From Cardinalis cardinalis (Eukaryota; Chordata; Aves; Passeriformes; Cardinalidae): a stretch of 64,000 nucleotides of DNA. The notes under the pieces are model-generated. The model was not told where the DNA came from. It was given only the letters and a program-made list of their open reading frames with translations, and did no database searches. The position numbers were made by a program, and so were the translations under genes. The stretch is taken from contig JACDOX010000113.1 in assembly GCA_014549065.1 (NCBI GenBank), positions 256,413 through 320,412 of the forward strand, read 5' to 3'. How positions within the stretch are numbered: the first letter of the stretch is position 1; each line of letters starts with the position of its first letter. This document shows, in pieces, positions 1 through 14,839 of this stretch.

Positions 1-3000
1 TTATTGCCATAGAGCAAAGGAATGTGTGATATGAAATTAGATGTGTGTGTTAATGAAGTAGGGAAATCGTATACATTGAATAGTTGTTCATCTTTCATTC
101 ACATGGATGTGTAAACACACAGAAAATAGTACCTGACAAAGAGCTAAGGGGAGGGTTAACATCCAGTGTAGGATGGAGTGTTTAATGGATGAACTTAAAA
201 GCAGATAACAATATAGCATCCCATGTATACTTTCATAATTGCGCATTCCCCCAGAGATAATGGATATCATTATCAGCGGCGCCTGTCCTAAGAAACTTGG
301 CAAGGTTATGATTGTTTGTTACAGCTTTGGTTATATTAACATACACATTAATATTTATAAATATTTGATGTCATGTTAATTTTTCATATAAGATGATTTA
401 TGTAATGCTGCTGTGCCCTGTTAGAGGGCATTTGCAGTGTGCTTCATAAGGGAAGAGAATTGATGCATGTTCTTTAAGAGGACTTGCCTGTGTATTACAG
501 TGCTCACAGTGCATTATTCTGGAGAACAGTGATTTAAGGATAAATTATCTGAATTGCAGATACATTCCATTAACATTTTAAATAAAACATAAAGAAAAGG
601 CCACTATAGGAAATAAAACGATAATATCATCATGGGGTTTGGGGGGAAGGGGGGGATGTGTTCTCCTAAATAGTGAGACTCCTTGGTTTGNCCTATAGTC
701 CAAGACCGTTTTTTATATATTGGGAAAAATTAATAATTATGTTCATGGCATAGTTGTAGAAATTTGGGCATAAATTCTGCATCAACTTTGCAAATTATTG
801 TTGAAAAAATAATTGTAGATTATGTAGATATAGATATCTCCATCCTTTGATGACAGAGATGGGTTACTATAAATCCAACTGCTAAGAAACACAAAATTTA
901 GCTATGTCTAAAGAAGTAAGTATTACTTCACAAGTGACAGAGATGTAAGTAATTATGCTGTTCAACTTGACTATTTCTCACTAATAAGTGGAAGCACAAT
1001 CTCAAATTATTGAATCTACGAATTAATGGTATACAAAAAGTGCAATGAAAGGACAGTGTATCACAAAATGTAGGGGAGTTTCTTTTGGCAAATATAGCTT
1101 CATTTGGTAAATGTAGATCAGTTTGGCTGGTTTGTTACACTTCACACTTCCAGAAAAAGTCTTACAGGATATTGATAGAAACAATTAAATGTGCATAACA
1201 GGAAACTTCACTGCAGCACACTACCTGCTAAGCCTTTGGGAAATGGACAAAATCCTTTTTTGTGCAATCCCACAGACTTGCAAGTTTAGCGCNGTAGTAT
1301 TGCATAAATGTATTTGTTCATATATGTATTCTTCTGCAGCAAGCTACATTTTTGATCANTTTATTTTACTTTTTAGTACTTGGATTGTGAAACCAAAGGA
1401 ATAAGCAAAGGGTTAAAAAGAAAGTTCACAAGACTTGTTTATATAATTTTTTATTAATTTGTTAACCATGTATTTAAAGTCACTTGCAACTTCCAGAACT
1501 GCTTTATACTGATATGATATTTTTAAGATTGTAGATCATTAAAAAAACCCCTAAGAATAACTCCCAAAATATACATGGAATATATTATTGAGCTCTCTTT
1601 TCAGAAGTTTGATAAGGATAAGAAACTTTGTAATAAGTGACCAGGAATTTAGGACCATCTTTGATTTGATAATTCCATCACAATGGCAGTCATTACTTGT
1701 CTTAAACTTGGGGTATTTTGGTTTTGTCTTTGGAGTGGTAGTGTGTGCAGTCACAATGTGGTTGGTAGGGAGCAGTGACTCCAGATTTTGGCTCTGCTTC
1801 TCAGATTTTCTGTGTTATATCAGGCCNGTTATTTAGGGTGGCTGTCTCTAACTTCATGTCCTATTTTACATATGTCTACTCATAATTCATCTGCTTCAAT
1901 CTAGTTCTGTGAACAACTTCTGTAGCTTTTACAGAGGTAGCAATCACAGAAAGCAGCTCATCCCTTCTGAAACAGCCAACAGTGCTGGGACATAGTGCCC
2001 ATTTCTTTCTAGTCCTTGAGTGGAAGTTAAGTACAAAAAAATCCAGCTTCACTATGAAGTCATTTTGTGATATAAAAATGAACTTTTGGAAGTCAGGATA
2101 TGCAGAGAATCCCTTAGCTCTGCCATCATTGGATACCAATCCATTCTTTTCAGGTACAATGATCCCACAAAAGTGCTATCTCTTTTCCTGCTGCTTCTGA
2201 GGGGTTTCCTGACTGAGGAGTTTGTTTCTCAATATCTATCACCAGGACACTTTCAAATCAAGGTACAAACAATTGGGAAAATATAAAGAAAATATTATTT
2301 CAGAACTCAGATATTGCAGAACTGGATCTTTCAGAAAGTGGACATGATCAATGAATAATTTGTTTCTCAGACATGACCTACAGTTTTTCTTACTAGATTT
2401 TTTTTTTTTACATTATCATTTCTATTATCAGTCTTTATTATTTCATCTATAAAGTAGTTTTTTTAACACAGATGGTGCTGGTTTAGTTGCATGTCAGCAC
2501 TAAACAGTTGGTAATCTGTTCCAGGTTAGTTAATCTGGAACCAACAATAATATTTTGTATCTTGTAGTCAGCAGCAGATCAAAGTAACAGCAGTGTACAG
2601 GACCATTTGCCTGGAGGGAAAGAAAAAAACCTATAGATTTTATCTCAGTATGGATGTTTCAAAAATCATGTCTTTATAGCTTTAGATTGAATTGTTAAAA
2701 TATGTTCTCTGAGGAGCTTCTCTTGAAGGTATTTTACAAGCAGTGTCAAAAGAAAGGTTTGTTATCAGTCTTAACAACAGAAAGCCAATGCATTTTTTCA
2801 CACCAATCTAACTGCACATCGTGTGTCCGTGCTTTGGTGTAAATCTCTGGAATCTCTATAACCTGCACCACAATTACCCAAACATCCACCTTGGTAACTG
2901 CCAAGTCTTTTGGCTTTTGAAGTCAGATGACAGGATTTCACTTTAAATCATAGATTTGAATGAACAGTATCTCTTGATTTTGGGGGCATCTGTTTTTAAA

Positions 3001-6000
3001 GTATTGCCTCTGCTTGTCCTATGAAATATGAGCACGTCTTCAAAACCATATCTATACTCTTACATAGAGTTTTGCCTTTGAGAATAGTATTGGATGAATT
3101 TGTGATTAGATTTGATCTACAAAATCTATATTCTTTTAAAATAACAGTGCAATAAAAATCTGGCAGCACTTTGACCCAGAACTGGATTAGACAATGTAGT
3201 GATGAGTGTTGTGTAAGATCTTATGCTGAGAGTACTGAATTTAGGCTACAGTTTCTTAAGTCCTCTTTTCAATACTAAATGAGAATTTCATCAGAGTTAA
3301 CTACCATGGAAGGAGGAGGGTGAGAGGAAATTATAGAGAATCTCTGGGCTGGAACATGATTAAGTAGTTGTACAATACAATAACNGAAATGACAGTGGAC
3401 ATTAATTGGTCTTCTCTGTGGGAAATGCCAGTGCTGGCAGAGAATGCTGACAGTGAGAAGAAACGGCGCATTTGTACAAAATATAAGCACATATTGTCTA
3501 ATGAAAGTCTTAGAATAAATTTGATCATTTTTAATGTTAAGATTGATTTATGCATGGTTTAAAAATATATTTATATTAGGACAAATGTTGATAGTATTAT
3601 TAGAAGAGGATTTCACAAAAAGGCAAGTGTAAGGAAAAATTAACAAAAATATTGTCATTGGGTTTTTTGGACCACTAAATACTCTTGTTCTTAATCACAT
3701 GTTTTATTGATGAAATCCTAATGTTGGCTGCAAAGAATGTGAAAGGGCAATGCTTTATTAATTTTCATTACCCAAGTTGTGAGAAATTCAAACAATAAAC
3801 AAAAATCATATATAATAACGAGTACATTGTACAATCAGAAGGGGAAAATTGTAAGTAGATCTTGAGTTTTGCTAATACCAAATCATGGCATTTGCAATAG
3901 ATGTTTGCATGNCTTCTGGCCTTTTAAGTTTCTAAGTGCTGAAAGCTTACCTAGTGGGTGATTGTAGCCGTGTTGGCAGTAAGAAGAGCCAAGGAGGCAC
4001 ACTCCATATTTTAGCTATGAGATGGAAACAAGCATCCTATGTTCTGTGTAGTGTGAATTACAACAGTATAATTTCAGTTAGCAGCTAATTTCAGATTTTA
4101 AAACTTCACACGTGTCAAGGGAAGTGATTCAGTAAGACTTTCTTGTGTGTATCATTTTTCTCTTTTTTTTTTTCAGTTGTAATAATGGGTAGTGGGTAGA
4201 ATTTAAGGTATCCAAGTAAGAGCAGATGTAGCAGAATGCACTGGAGAAAAGAATGCGATAAGACTGTTGTGGAGAAGTTACTATGAAAGTGGTTAATCTG
4301 TAAGGGAGAAGTTCACCAACTGGTGATAGTTAGAATGGAGATGATTTCCAGCAAAGAGAGGTCTGGAACCTATTCTTAATTTACAAAATTAAGAATAGGT
4401 AGATTAAAGTCCTACACTATCCATGATATTACATTATAACAGACTAAATGTTGGTCACAGTAATGAAAGGAAGACACTAAGTATACAAAATAGCAATACT
4501 GTTTTTAAGCAATGGGTGATTTTAAAAATTCATTTAAATAAAATATTCTAGTGAATAGAAACACTTCAAGTGTTCANTCTTCAGTACAAATCACAGTAAA
4601 ATACAAATACCAGTAAAATATTTAACATTTCATTATAAAATGGTAATATATACTGTGAAAATACACAAGCATGAGTTATTAATGCATTGATGGTAAGGCA
4701 TGCAGCTGTAACTGACATNGCTATATAATGGCAACAAAGAAAGGTGACTAATTCCTTCCCATAAACTTAGGGAAAATGTTTTGAAGTAGGAAAAATAGTT
4801 AATGGACCCATGGCAAGGTAAGATTAAAAAACTGGTTCTTTCCACAGCATAACTTTTGGATAAGCTTTTATTAAGTATTTTCTAAAGCTGATGCTAGTAC
4901 AAGTGAAGTAACTAGTTACTAGTACAAAGTGAGATTAGTAAAGCCATGCTATTTTATTCTAACATAAGTGTTTGAAATTCTCAGCTAACTTATATTAGTT
5001 TTCTCTTAGGCTGAATTGGTTCATTCATTCATTTACTTATTCTAGATTATTTTTTTTTCCTGCTTAGGAAGGGTTTGGTTTGGGGTTGTCTTTTGAGGGT
5101 TTTTTGAAAAAAAAAATTTAAATATTAAGATTCATGCTTGTTATCCTGTTATTTATTTGTTTTGCTATAAGCTATACCACAAATAATGTGAACATTCAGA
5201 CATAAGTGAGGGGAGGCCAAATTTAAGCAGTGTTCAATCTAGTGTGAAAGTCAGCCAGCATGTTGGTTATGACAAGGAATGTTTCCTCAAAATTCATCAA
5301 TGATTGTGCTCAGACTCACGAGTTAGCACAGCTAATCAAAGAAAGCCCCATAATAAAACTTCCATTTCTCTCCCTTGACAAGCAAAGGTGAGGGAACAAT
5401 CTGGCCAAACAAAACTAGAAAGGAGGACCAGGAGAATAAAAAGCAGAGAGAAGGGTATAGCATTTTGAACCTGTGTTTAGATACATTGTTTTCAGAATTG
5501 TAAGCACTGCTGATACTTTTCCTCTTGCTCATTAAGTCTTCCTCTAGACATTTTCACAATGATATAGAATGTATATTATTTTATTTTTTATGTTCTACCA
5601 CTGGTAGAAACATAGCTGGGGTATTGTATCTCATATAATGTACAATATATTCTATTGAAAGTTTGTGTCAGAATAGTGAGAGATTATACATAAAATATTC
5701 AAAAGAGTAACTTATTTTATCCTGTGGTGAGCTAAGTTACAAAGTATCTTTTAGAAAATGTGTAGGATGCACCAAACTAAGCAGTCTCAAATCTATCAGC
5801 TCAGTACTAAATGTCTGGCACAGCTGAATGAGAAAATGGCCTAAAAAGGTTTAAAACCAACTGCTTTGAATACAACATTTCAAACATTTTACTGTTTTCC
5901 TAAAATGTTTATTTTCCTTTTCATGAGAATTACATTTAAAAGTTAAACCTACTTTCTGCTAGCCACTTCCTCCCATTTTGCAACATTCAGAGTTAGTGCC

Positions 6001-7793
6001 GTAGAGAAAGATTTTTAGTCACTCCTCTGTAGTTAAGTGAAGGCTAAAATGGTCCAAGAATATCTTCCACTCATTTTCTGATTATTTGGAATTAAATGGG
6101 TTAGAATGATGCGACAAGGGCTACCCAAAGAGCCAAGGTTAAATTGAATCACTTCACTGATACTGGTACACCATAGAAACTTCTTTTAATGCAAACCTAA
6201 CCAGCTGACAACCAGCAGCAGTGAAGAGGTACAGTGGAGCTAAGGACTGGATAATGTCCCGTGCTGGGAAGGACATGTCTTCTGTGGAAGGTGAGGTTTC
6301 TGAAGATACTGTCTGAACTAAGTATTTCTTACTTGAAAAATTGAAAAAATTTCATCTCAGACATTCTGTCTAGTTTCTGAAAGGACACTTGATGATGAGC
6401 AGTGGAATTTAAAATAAAAAGAGATTTCCTTTTCAATTGTAGTCTGTCTGCCGGTCCCAGCACAGTCATATTTTAGTGAGCCAATGCCCATACATCTCCT
6501 GTGGTCAATTAAAGTGTAAAACTGAAGAGAAAGTATTGGAAGTATGAGAGAGCATCAAGAGGAATTTGAGGTGGACAAAGCTGTGGAAAAAAGTCCAGAG
6601 CTTAAGTAATGTGGATTTGTGTCTGACATGTGTGAACTGGAGGGGAGGTACTTGGGGAGACCTAGTGAATGTCCTCAGGGAAGCTGACTGAGTGATCATT
6701 GACTTAGTCTGTCTGATGTCCAAACAGAAAAAGTAAAGAGAGAAGAGTACTGTTTCAAGTAGAACTGAAACAGAATAATGGAGAGGTTTAAAGTTACCAG
6801 GGAAAGAGAGTGTGAATCAGTTTGCTAATGCAAACTTTCTTTTCCCCGAAGTCAAAAATGAAAAGTCGTCCTTAAATTTGATTGTTTAACTTTGGTTAGC
6901 ATTTTACTTTCAGATTTGTTTCATTTTTTTTCCCTAAGAATGGTATTTCAAACTAAAATTTAGTATTTATTTTATTGTAACATATTCCAAAGCCAAACAT
7001 TTCAAAGAAACTGACAACTGAGACTGAATNGAAAGGGAATAGAGAGGTGGTTCTTTTCATTAGTCTACCATCATGTAAATTTCTTTGTTGATAAAGATTT
7101 GTTGACCAAAGGCTAACATTTCTTAGTACTTGCTGTGAGAGCTAATGTTTATCCATCAAATAAGTTTTTCTTTTTTATGTTTTTTTGCTCATAAGTTATA
7201 AGCATAAAATAAATTAATTTTAAAATTTGCAAAACTATATTCTACAAGTGAGAAACAGCAAACTGGATGCCTGTGAAATATTATTTCTGTGGTGGTGTTG
7301 CATGATTTAATTAAACAATTGCCTCATGCATAGAGTGACTGTGCTACAAAAATGAAGCACCAGTTTGTGCCAAATGGGTTTTCCTTAGAATCTTTTCTCC
7401 TTGAGTTGAAAAGTATTACTGTATGTTTGTGATGGATTGCAAGGCAAAAGGTGATTTCCTGGTTAGGGAACATAACATGTCACCTGAAGAACACAGCAAT
7501 CAGTCTAGCTAAAGGTTTTCACGTGGTTAGGGGTGAGTAGCTCAAGTCCACTGTTCCCAGGTGGTTCCACTGGGCTAGGTATTTTCTAGAAACATTGCCA
7601 ATGCTGTGCAGCACACTGCTTTTTGTCTTAGGCCTACTTATGGATTTCAAATTAGGCACACAAAATTTCCATGCTATTCAAACAATTCTAGAGTTTTAAT
7701 TCTGGGCCCCAGTAGGTTTCTTTTCTATGTAAAATACTAAAACATCATGTCCACAGTAGCCCAGAATTGTCTGTGACAGAACTGGTAATGTTT
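1..7793. other. AT-rich non-coding flank
   Basis: No recognisable exon, RNA gene or full-length transposon is visible. All open frames are short (under about 90 codons) and do not resemble any family I know. Small structures seen: an inverted repeat at 256-274 (GATAATG arms, 5-base centre), a perfect hairpin at 4369-4399 (listed separately), and a 14-base palindrome AGTAACTAGTTACT near 4906-4919. The stretch around 390-580 has low repeat content and mixed composition of the kind often seen in conserved non-coding DNA, but conservation cannot be judged here. Most likely intergenic or intronic sequence upstream of the CpG islands. Confidence 0.7.
4369..4399. repeat. Perfect hairpin, 14-bp arms, 3-base loop
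   Basis: The left arm CCTATTCTTAATTT (4369-4382) is followed by ACA and then its exact reverse complement (4386-4399). The arms match without error. Such near-contiguous inverted repeats in animal DNA commonly arise by template switching during replication. The hairpin is too short for a microRNA precursor. Confidence 0.85.
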
Positions 7794-7857
7794 CCATAGA
7801 ATTATAGAATGCCCTGCATTGGAAGGAACTCACAAGGATATCAAAGTCCAACTCCCT
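7794..7857 (-). mobile_element. CR1 LINE 3' tail, old fragment
   Basis: On the plus strand this reads as the reverse complement of the CR1 3' end. It begins with two degenerate copies of the terminal octamer (ATTCTATG-type, seen here as CATAGAATTATAGAAT) and continues with a diverged form of the block that reads 'TGG.TTGGAAGGGACC....GGATCATC.AGTTCCAACCCCC' in typical avian copies. Only about 64 bases are recognisable, so the copy is strongly 5'-truncated and decayed. It contains no coding sequence. CR1 elements carry short 3' octamer repeats instead of a poly-A tail, which fits what is seen. Confidence 0.8.
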
Positions 7858-9776
7858 TTTATTCAGTTCATAATTCTGGTGGCATGTAGTAAGGAAGATC
7901 TGGCAAAATCTATTGATTGTAGGGGATAAAACTAAATAGTGATTAACTACCTTTCCTCTAAATAAGACTGGCCTCTATAAAAGCCAAGTATCTGATCATT
8001 AGACTATCCTTTTATCTAAAAGCAGGGTACAGAGTTACAGTTACATGGGCAGCCTTGGTTATTCATTTCATTGGTTGATTATTGATGTATATAGACATCT
8101 CATTGCTCTTTGCATATCGCATCTTATTTTAGGGTGTGCTAAGTATATGTGTCAAAATAGCTTGGAATTTACACGAGAATCAACACATCCCAGATGCACT
8201 TCCTGAAGCCAAAGTGGTCCTTACACATATAGAAAGCAGAAAAATGAGGAATATTATCAGCAGAGACACGGAACCTATTATCAAATTACCAAAGGAAGTG
8301 GTGTGTGAATTTGATTATTGGCAGTGTTGTTACTTATTTGTATTGCCATGGCTTCGATGAGCACTCAGACTGTGAGAGCTCTCAGACACGCTGCATTAGA
8401 TGCAGCATAAATGGAAAAAGACTTTTCCTGCTTCCAGGGAACTTTACTATCTAGGCATTAAACAAAAGCAACAAGGCAGTGCAGCTAATGGCAGCACAGC
8501 AGCACAAGGAGTACTGGTCAGCACAATCACAAATACTGTCCAAGCTTTTTGAACTTACCCTGGGAAAGAAAATCCCTAAGAACAATTTCTCCCAAGTATG
8601 AGAGGAATCGGGGGATGGGGGAAGGTGGGGGGAAGCAGAGAGATGCATTTCAAATTTTAGGAGTTGGCAACAGCTACTGGTATCATATGCCAGGTTGACA
8701 TGGGTGTTGAGCTCTTGACAGGAAGAAAGCAGTGACTGGCAGGATGGAAAAGGGCAGTTGGAGGATTCTTAAAATGAAGATGAGTAGCTTAAGTTTGGTA
8801 CTAGAGAAGAGGCTGCCAGAGGAAGAAAGTGCTGTTACCACAGTACCCAAAATGGCCAAAGTGGCAGGCTGTACAAATACAGCCTTTGCAGCTATACTCG
8901 AGAAAGTCATAAGCCCCATAAAAACTGAATCAATAGGGGGTTTTTATCTATTTTTTTAAATTTCCATTATATTATTCTTTCTGACAGACACTACATGTCT
9001 ATTGTTCTGAGATTATTTTGAGCACTATTTATTTTATAATGGAAAAATATAAATGCAGAGTTCAAGTGTTGCCAGCACATGAGCTATAGATTTCCTCTCC
9101 TGCTTCTTTATCATTTTCCATTTCTTTATGACTGGTGTAAGAACAGAAAAGCTGTATTTTTATAATGTGCATATNCAAAGGGTTTCACTAGATTTCTACA
9201 AGTACTGAATATTTAAGAAAGGGGAACTATGGCTGTGTGCTTTAGAAAGCTTCCAAGAAGATTTGTGTTGTGAAATGAAGCTACTTAGAACTATTTCCTT
9301 TTCCGTTTTGCCTTGTTGCAAGTTCTGTTCACAGAATGGTGGTACAGCTTTTCTCTGAGTTGGCAAATGTTAGGATTGGCATTAGTGCTGAACTGGTGTT
9401 TTAGGTTTTCTAAGATTCAACCCTTTTGTCTGAATTCAGGGACTTGCTGTGATATCAACAACACATTNTAGGTGTTCAGTGGTCTGATGACAATTTTGGC
9501 TTTTAAAAGATCCTGCCATTTTATCTTTGAAAAGCTTTGATGAATGCACTATTGTGGTTGTGATCTTGATCCAATATAATTCAGGAGAAGGAATATAGAA
9601 TCAGACATGCTCTGTGCAATTTCACTGCCATGAAATCAACAGCACAAATATTGCACTGCTATGATAGGAACTGAGAGCTGAAAATATGAAATAGATAAAG
9701 CAAAATTGTGGCTTCTGTTGTCATCCTCCATTCTACTTTATTCTTCTATATTTAAATTCTGGAAAAAAAGGGAGCT

Positions 9777-9794
9777 CATACATACATACATACA
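9777..9794. repeat. (CATA)n microsatellite
   Basis: Four and a half perfect CATA units. Short, with no apparent functional context. Confidence 0.9.
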
Positions 9795-11258
9795 CTTCTC
9801 AAAGTAAAGAATTTATACATCCAGAAGCTGTGAGTGTTTCAACATCACCTCAACTAATAAAGGTTGTGTGTAACAGACAACTGAAAGAAAACACAAACAG
9901 AAAGTTGAAAGCATATGATGGGAGGGACTACAGAAGTCAAAATTTGTATCAGTCTCAAAACTGTATCAGCTGTTGGTGGTTCTCTAATGCTCAGGTGAAA
10001 TGTAAAAGAATACAGAGACCTAGTCAAACTGTGATATTTGTGCATATAGAAGTCATGTTCTGAATCTGAGATGAATATCATAGAATCCAGGTTTACATCA
10101 CTTTAAGCGGCTTAAGTCAATGCTGTTCTGAACTGCTGTTTGAGGTAAGGAATATATTGTAGACAATTTTTGTTTAACTTTTGTAATTTTGTGTAATTTT
10201 TGTTTCATTTTTATATTACTGAAGGTATTTAGAGTTTCCATATTCTATATATTCAATTCCATTTATTTCCTTTTTTAAAACAAACAAGCAAAACAAAACT
10301 TTATTTTTTATGTGTTATGAGCTTTTCTGAAGCCATAAAAATAAACACAGCTGAACAAAAAAGATTTGGAAATCCAGAATGAGGACAATTTTAACATCGT
10401 GATAGAGCATAAATTTTTAAAAATTGAGTTCTCTTCTTGCAAAGTTGGTACAAGGGCATCAATATTGACATCTGTGCCAAAGTTTTTGATTGCAATCTGT
10501 ATTTATCAGTGCTTCTTTGTGTCACTTCCTTGGTTTTCCTAAAAGGAAATCTTTCTTGAGAGGATTGGCTTTCTGCATAATATTTCTTGTAACTTTTTAA
10601 AAGGTAAGGCTGATAGGCTGTGATGAATTTAAATGCCATATAAACAGAACTCTTGGTTATAGCTGCCATAATATCACTGGTCTGGTAAAAGAGGGAAAGA
10701 CTGAAACAAGATCTCTACCTGGTAAATTAGGAGTCACCATACTCTGCCATCTTCACACGTGGTACCTGGACAGGGCTGTGGTTCTAGANCTGACCTACCC
10801 CTTTACCAGTGCCCTTGCTCCACAAAATTGTAGGTAAGAAGGAGCCATGAAGCCTGGAGCAAGCGTACCTTACATCTTGCTCTCTGACCAGCACTCCTCC
10901 TTCCCCTAAGTTCCTCCATCATCAGATTGCCCTGCTTTTCACAAATGGAAGACCCCAGAGTTGCTAACAGCCTGTGGGACACTACAGGTGATTATGCCAA
11001 CATGTGTAGCATANTACCATATCAACACTGGAAGTCAGTATTTTCAGCCCATTCTCTTTTCTTTCCCACAAGATTCTTGTTTTGAATGCCTAGAGGTATA
11101 AGCCATTTCAACCACACAAATATTTTTTTAAAAAATCTGTCAATATGTTACATTTCACTGCCATGGAAATATATAATAAAACCTACAAACAATGTTCAGA
11201 TAGGAAATAATGCTGATGAACCCAGATCCAAACCCAAGTGTACTTGCGTGCATTAATC

Positions 11259-11294
<36 letters not shown>
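11259..11294. repeat. (AAT)12 microsatellite
   Basis: Twelve uninterrupted AAT units. This is the longest perfect trinucleotide repeat in the window and is likely to vary in length between individuals. Confidence 0.97.
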
Positions 11295-11296
<2 letters not shown>

Positions 11297-13801
11297 ACCA
11301 TTTATATTGCCATCAGTGAGATGTTCTGAGAATATATGAGAAGTGGTTATGTAAAAAAAAAACCACAGCTATTTTCTCAGATTAGCTCATACAGTTGGAA
11401 AAAGGACACGAGCTTTCAGATACAGAGTTCCTGCATCAGACTCCTCCATAAGTTATAATAGGAAATTCTTTCCATTAAAAGTAAGATAACACTTGGCAGG
11501 GAAAGTGCATATATGTGTTTATATTTTTAAATTTTATAAAGAAGCACTGAAACATCCAAAGGTTTTGTGAAATCAAGAGGAAAAAAGGGTTCTGTCTTGA
11601 AGCTGAAAAGACCCAGAAAGTTGTGAACTTAACTGGTATTTTTTTATAGTATAAAGTTCCATAGGGTCTGTGTGTACACAGAGAGGTTGTAGCCCCATGG
11701 TAAATGTGTGATGTGCCTGTGTAAGGCTCAATAATCCAGCTCTTCTGAGGCAACTCCTGTGATTCCAAACCTCTGAGCCACTTCAAAGAAGTCCTGTTTT
11801 AAAAAGTATCAAAGACANGTTGGGGGAAAAAAAATTATCCTCTGAATAGAGGACAGTATCTGTCCAGTGATCCCAAAGAAAAGTAACTGTCATTGTATGG
11901 AGTAGACAATATTTGGGCCACAACAAGTACTCAGTTTAGTATTTGCNGTCCCATGACATGCCAAGGGCTTTGCACTATTAGAAAAGAAAGGGAAAATTCC
12001 CTCTGCCAGATACAAATCAGTGTTTATTTCTGGTGCTGAACATAAACACNGCTATTCAAGAAACAATAAAGCCTCTTCCCAACAAACTAGAAAACACAAG
12101 ACTCCAACACAAAAGTACCTTTACTGTTTCAGAGAAGTATTAGAAAAAAAAACAACATTTAAAAGAATACATTCTTTTTAGGTTTGAGGGGTTTTTTTTA
12201 TTCTGGAAGAGATATGCATGAGCTCTTTACAAGCAGACAAATACCAAGAATAGTTTCACAAGCAGAGTACATGTAATAGTCCAAATACAATAGATGTTGT
12301 AACAGCACTCACTTGGAGCACTCTGCCCCACCTCCGTCATGACTTTAATGTTTTGTGTGTATCAATAAAACCAATGAGCCATAGTATTGTGTGCTTTCCT
12401 TTCTGGAAGACAAGACATCAGCATGAGTTTTTAATATATGTACATGTTTTTTATAAACAAAATATACATTAGTGAAAGTATTTCAGGATCTTGTGGTGCA
12501 GCCTTTCTGAGCTAGAGCAAAATTATTAGACTTTGAATTTCCATTTGTAGGAAAGTCGTGTAAACACCTGCAGCCACTATTTATTTGTAGGCTGCTAAAA
12601 TTATGCCATATATGATTTGATTATTAGGGTTAGCAGGACCATGGCTAATGGAATCAGTATCATGGCTACAGCAAGCTTTGTGAATTTTCTCTGGCAGTTT
12701 TCTGCATAACTACACTTGTGTCACTCAGATGGCACAGGGGTTCTCTAACAATTAATTGTAAACCAGAGGGAAACTTTTAATGGACCTCTTCTTGAGATCT
12801 CATGTTAAAAAAAGAAAAGTTCCCATGAGTGAAGTATAAGTTAGCTTTTCCAGGGGGGAAAAAAGGAATGAATTACATTTCTCTTCTTGTCCTTTAAATG
12901 AATAGCATAGTTTGGGTGAAATTATCAGGCAATTGCATGCCTTTTATGCAGATAATGCTATTTGATGAAAGCGGTGTTTTGATCTGCTGAGGATAATACA
13001 GATCCAGGGTTGGATTCATTGGTAAGAGTAAAGCTGTCTTCTGTGATAACTTCATCTCAGCATGAGGTCAGACGGGGAAAACTGGGATGGGGGATTAAAA
13101 AATGACACAGTCGGAGCAGTATTCAGTTCCCTGCTGTGCTCCTGGCTGCACACTATAGCTTATGTTTCTGATCTGTTATGGTATTGTCTGCTTTTCTCTC
13201 CCAGAGCAGAAAGAGATTGCTTAAAACTTTTCTTTTTTCGGCTAGAGGGATTAGTTCAGTGCAGCTTTTTTAATTAAAGAAACTGTATCTTTTTCAATGT
13301 AATTTAAGGTTGTACAAGAAGGCCATCAGCATTCATAACTTAGTACTGTTACCTGCAACAAAGCCTAGCCATTCATTTTACATTCAGAAGAAGAAATCAC
13401 TATTAAGATTTTTGAGGGTTAAAATACAACGATTGGCCCTGCAATTGAAAGAATCACAGTTACCCATTGNCTCCTGAGAGTCTTCTGTGAAAGAACTTCA
13501 GTTTTCCTCTTATTTATCTGGGCTTTCCCAATTAAATCTCTGTGACATCAGAATGGTGGTTAGAAAATATCCTGATGTGCCAAAATAGATCTGAGCATAT
13601 CTTTTTCACAAAAAAAAGGGCAAAAATACTCTGAAATATTAAAATGGCATCTACAGAAAATGACTATAACATCAGCCACGTCTGTATCAGAACAATATTT
13701 CCATTCAACAGATTTTCTAAATATGTAACTAGTACCTTTCTTAATAAGTAATAGCATGCAAATAACTGACACATGTTCATGATACTTAAAATGGTCTGGT
13801 T

Positions 13802-13862
13802 TTATGTATGGCTGTAGATGTAGATGTGTGTTTATGCATATATGTATGTGTATGTATGTCTG
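13802..13862. repeat. Degenerate TATG/TGTA-rich simple repeat
   Basis: An interrupted run of GTATG, GTAGATGTAGATG and TATGTATGTGTATG units. It looks like a decayed tetranucleotide microsatellite, and loosely related ATAG/ATATA sequence continues to about 13920. Confidence 0.75.
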
Positions 13863-14839
13863 TATTCATGTAGACACATATAGATTTATATATCGATAGA
13901 TATAAACAGAGTTACATATATTTTTCAGCTCAGAGAGTTGAATTTACAGCACAATTTAAACAAGGTTAATAGCTAAAACCTTCAAATGTTTCAAATAAGG
14001 CCCATATGGTGATCACTTTACAAAGCATACAGGGACTGTGCTTAGGTTGCAACATACACATTTCCAACTAAATTCCATGCCAGATCAATTAGAAACAGTT
14101 CTCCTGAGCAGACAGGAACAAACACAGATTGTTACCACTCCACTGCCTGAACTCTTGTCTTCCAGGAATGAAAGCAGTCGTCTTGAATACGACATATTTT
14201 ACTACTAACAGCCTAAGATTTTTTTTTTTAAACTGGTAGTATTTTAATAAAATCTCTGTTTCAGCACATCAGAGCAATTAACATCCAAATTATCAGAATA
14301 AAATAGCAGATTGCTATCAGAGCTTTTGGTTAGAGAGGTATTTTTCCCAGACTGCATTTGTTAGTGATGTCTTCTGCTAGAAGGAGTACATGGCACAGGA
14401 GAAGAAGAAAAGGAAAGAACCAGACAACAGAAAAGTGCTTTTGGGTTCTTTTTTCCTTGTGCAATGTGCTTTTCTTTAAGTCATCTTTTCTGTACATTTC
14501 CTAAATCTGAACGTTTTTCTGGTGGAATTTCTTGTTATTTTTTAAATATGTCTTTTAGCTAGAAAGGAAAACAAAAATGTTAATTATGACTATGAAGCTT
14601 AGGTAAAACAAGGCCTCTTCCTTCTTGTAAATATTATATATTCTGAATGTGACTTAATTACGTAAACTTCTATATGTACATATAAGGTCTGTACGTCGAC
14701 TTGCAAATTGCTATAAATTTTCTGCATTCCTCCTGTTAAAGTAAAATATGGATAGTTACACCCAGCTATAGTTGCTGGGAAAGTGTTATACCAGCAAACA
14801 CAAATCTTACATTTTTCACGGCCTTGTGTACTAACTCAC

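Noticed and set aside
10078..10092. ATCATAGAATCCAGG string resembling the CR1 terminal octamer
   Set aside because: The sequence beyond the octamer does not follow CR1, so the match is too short to call.
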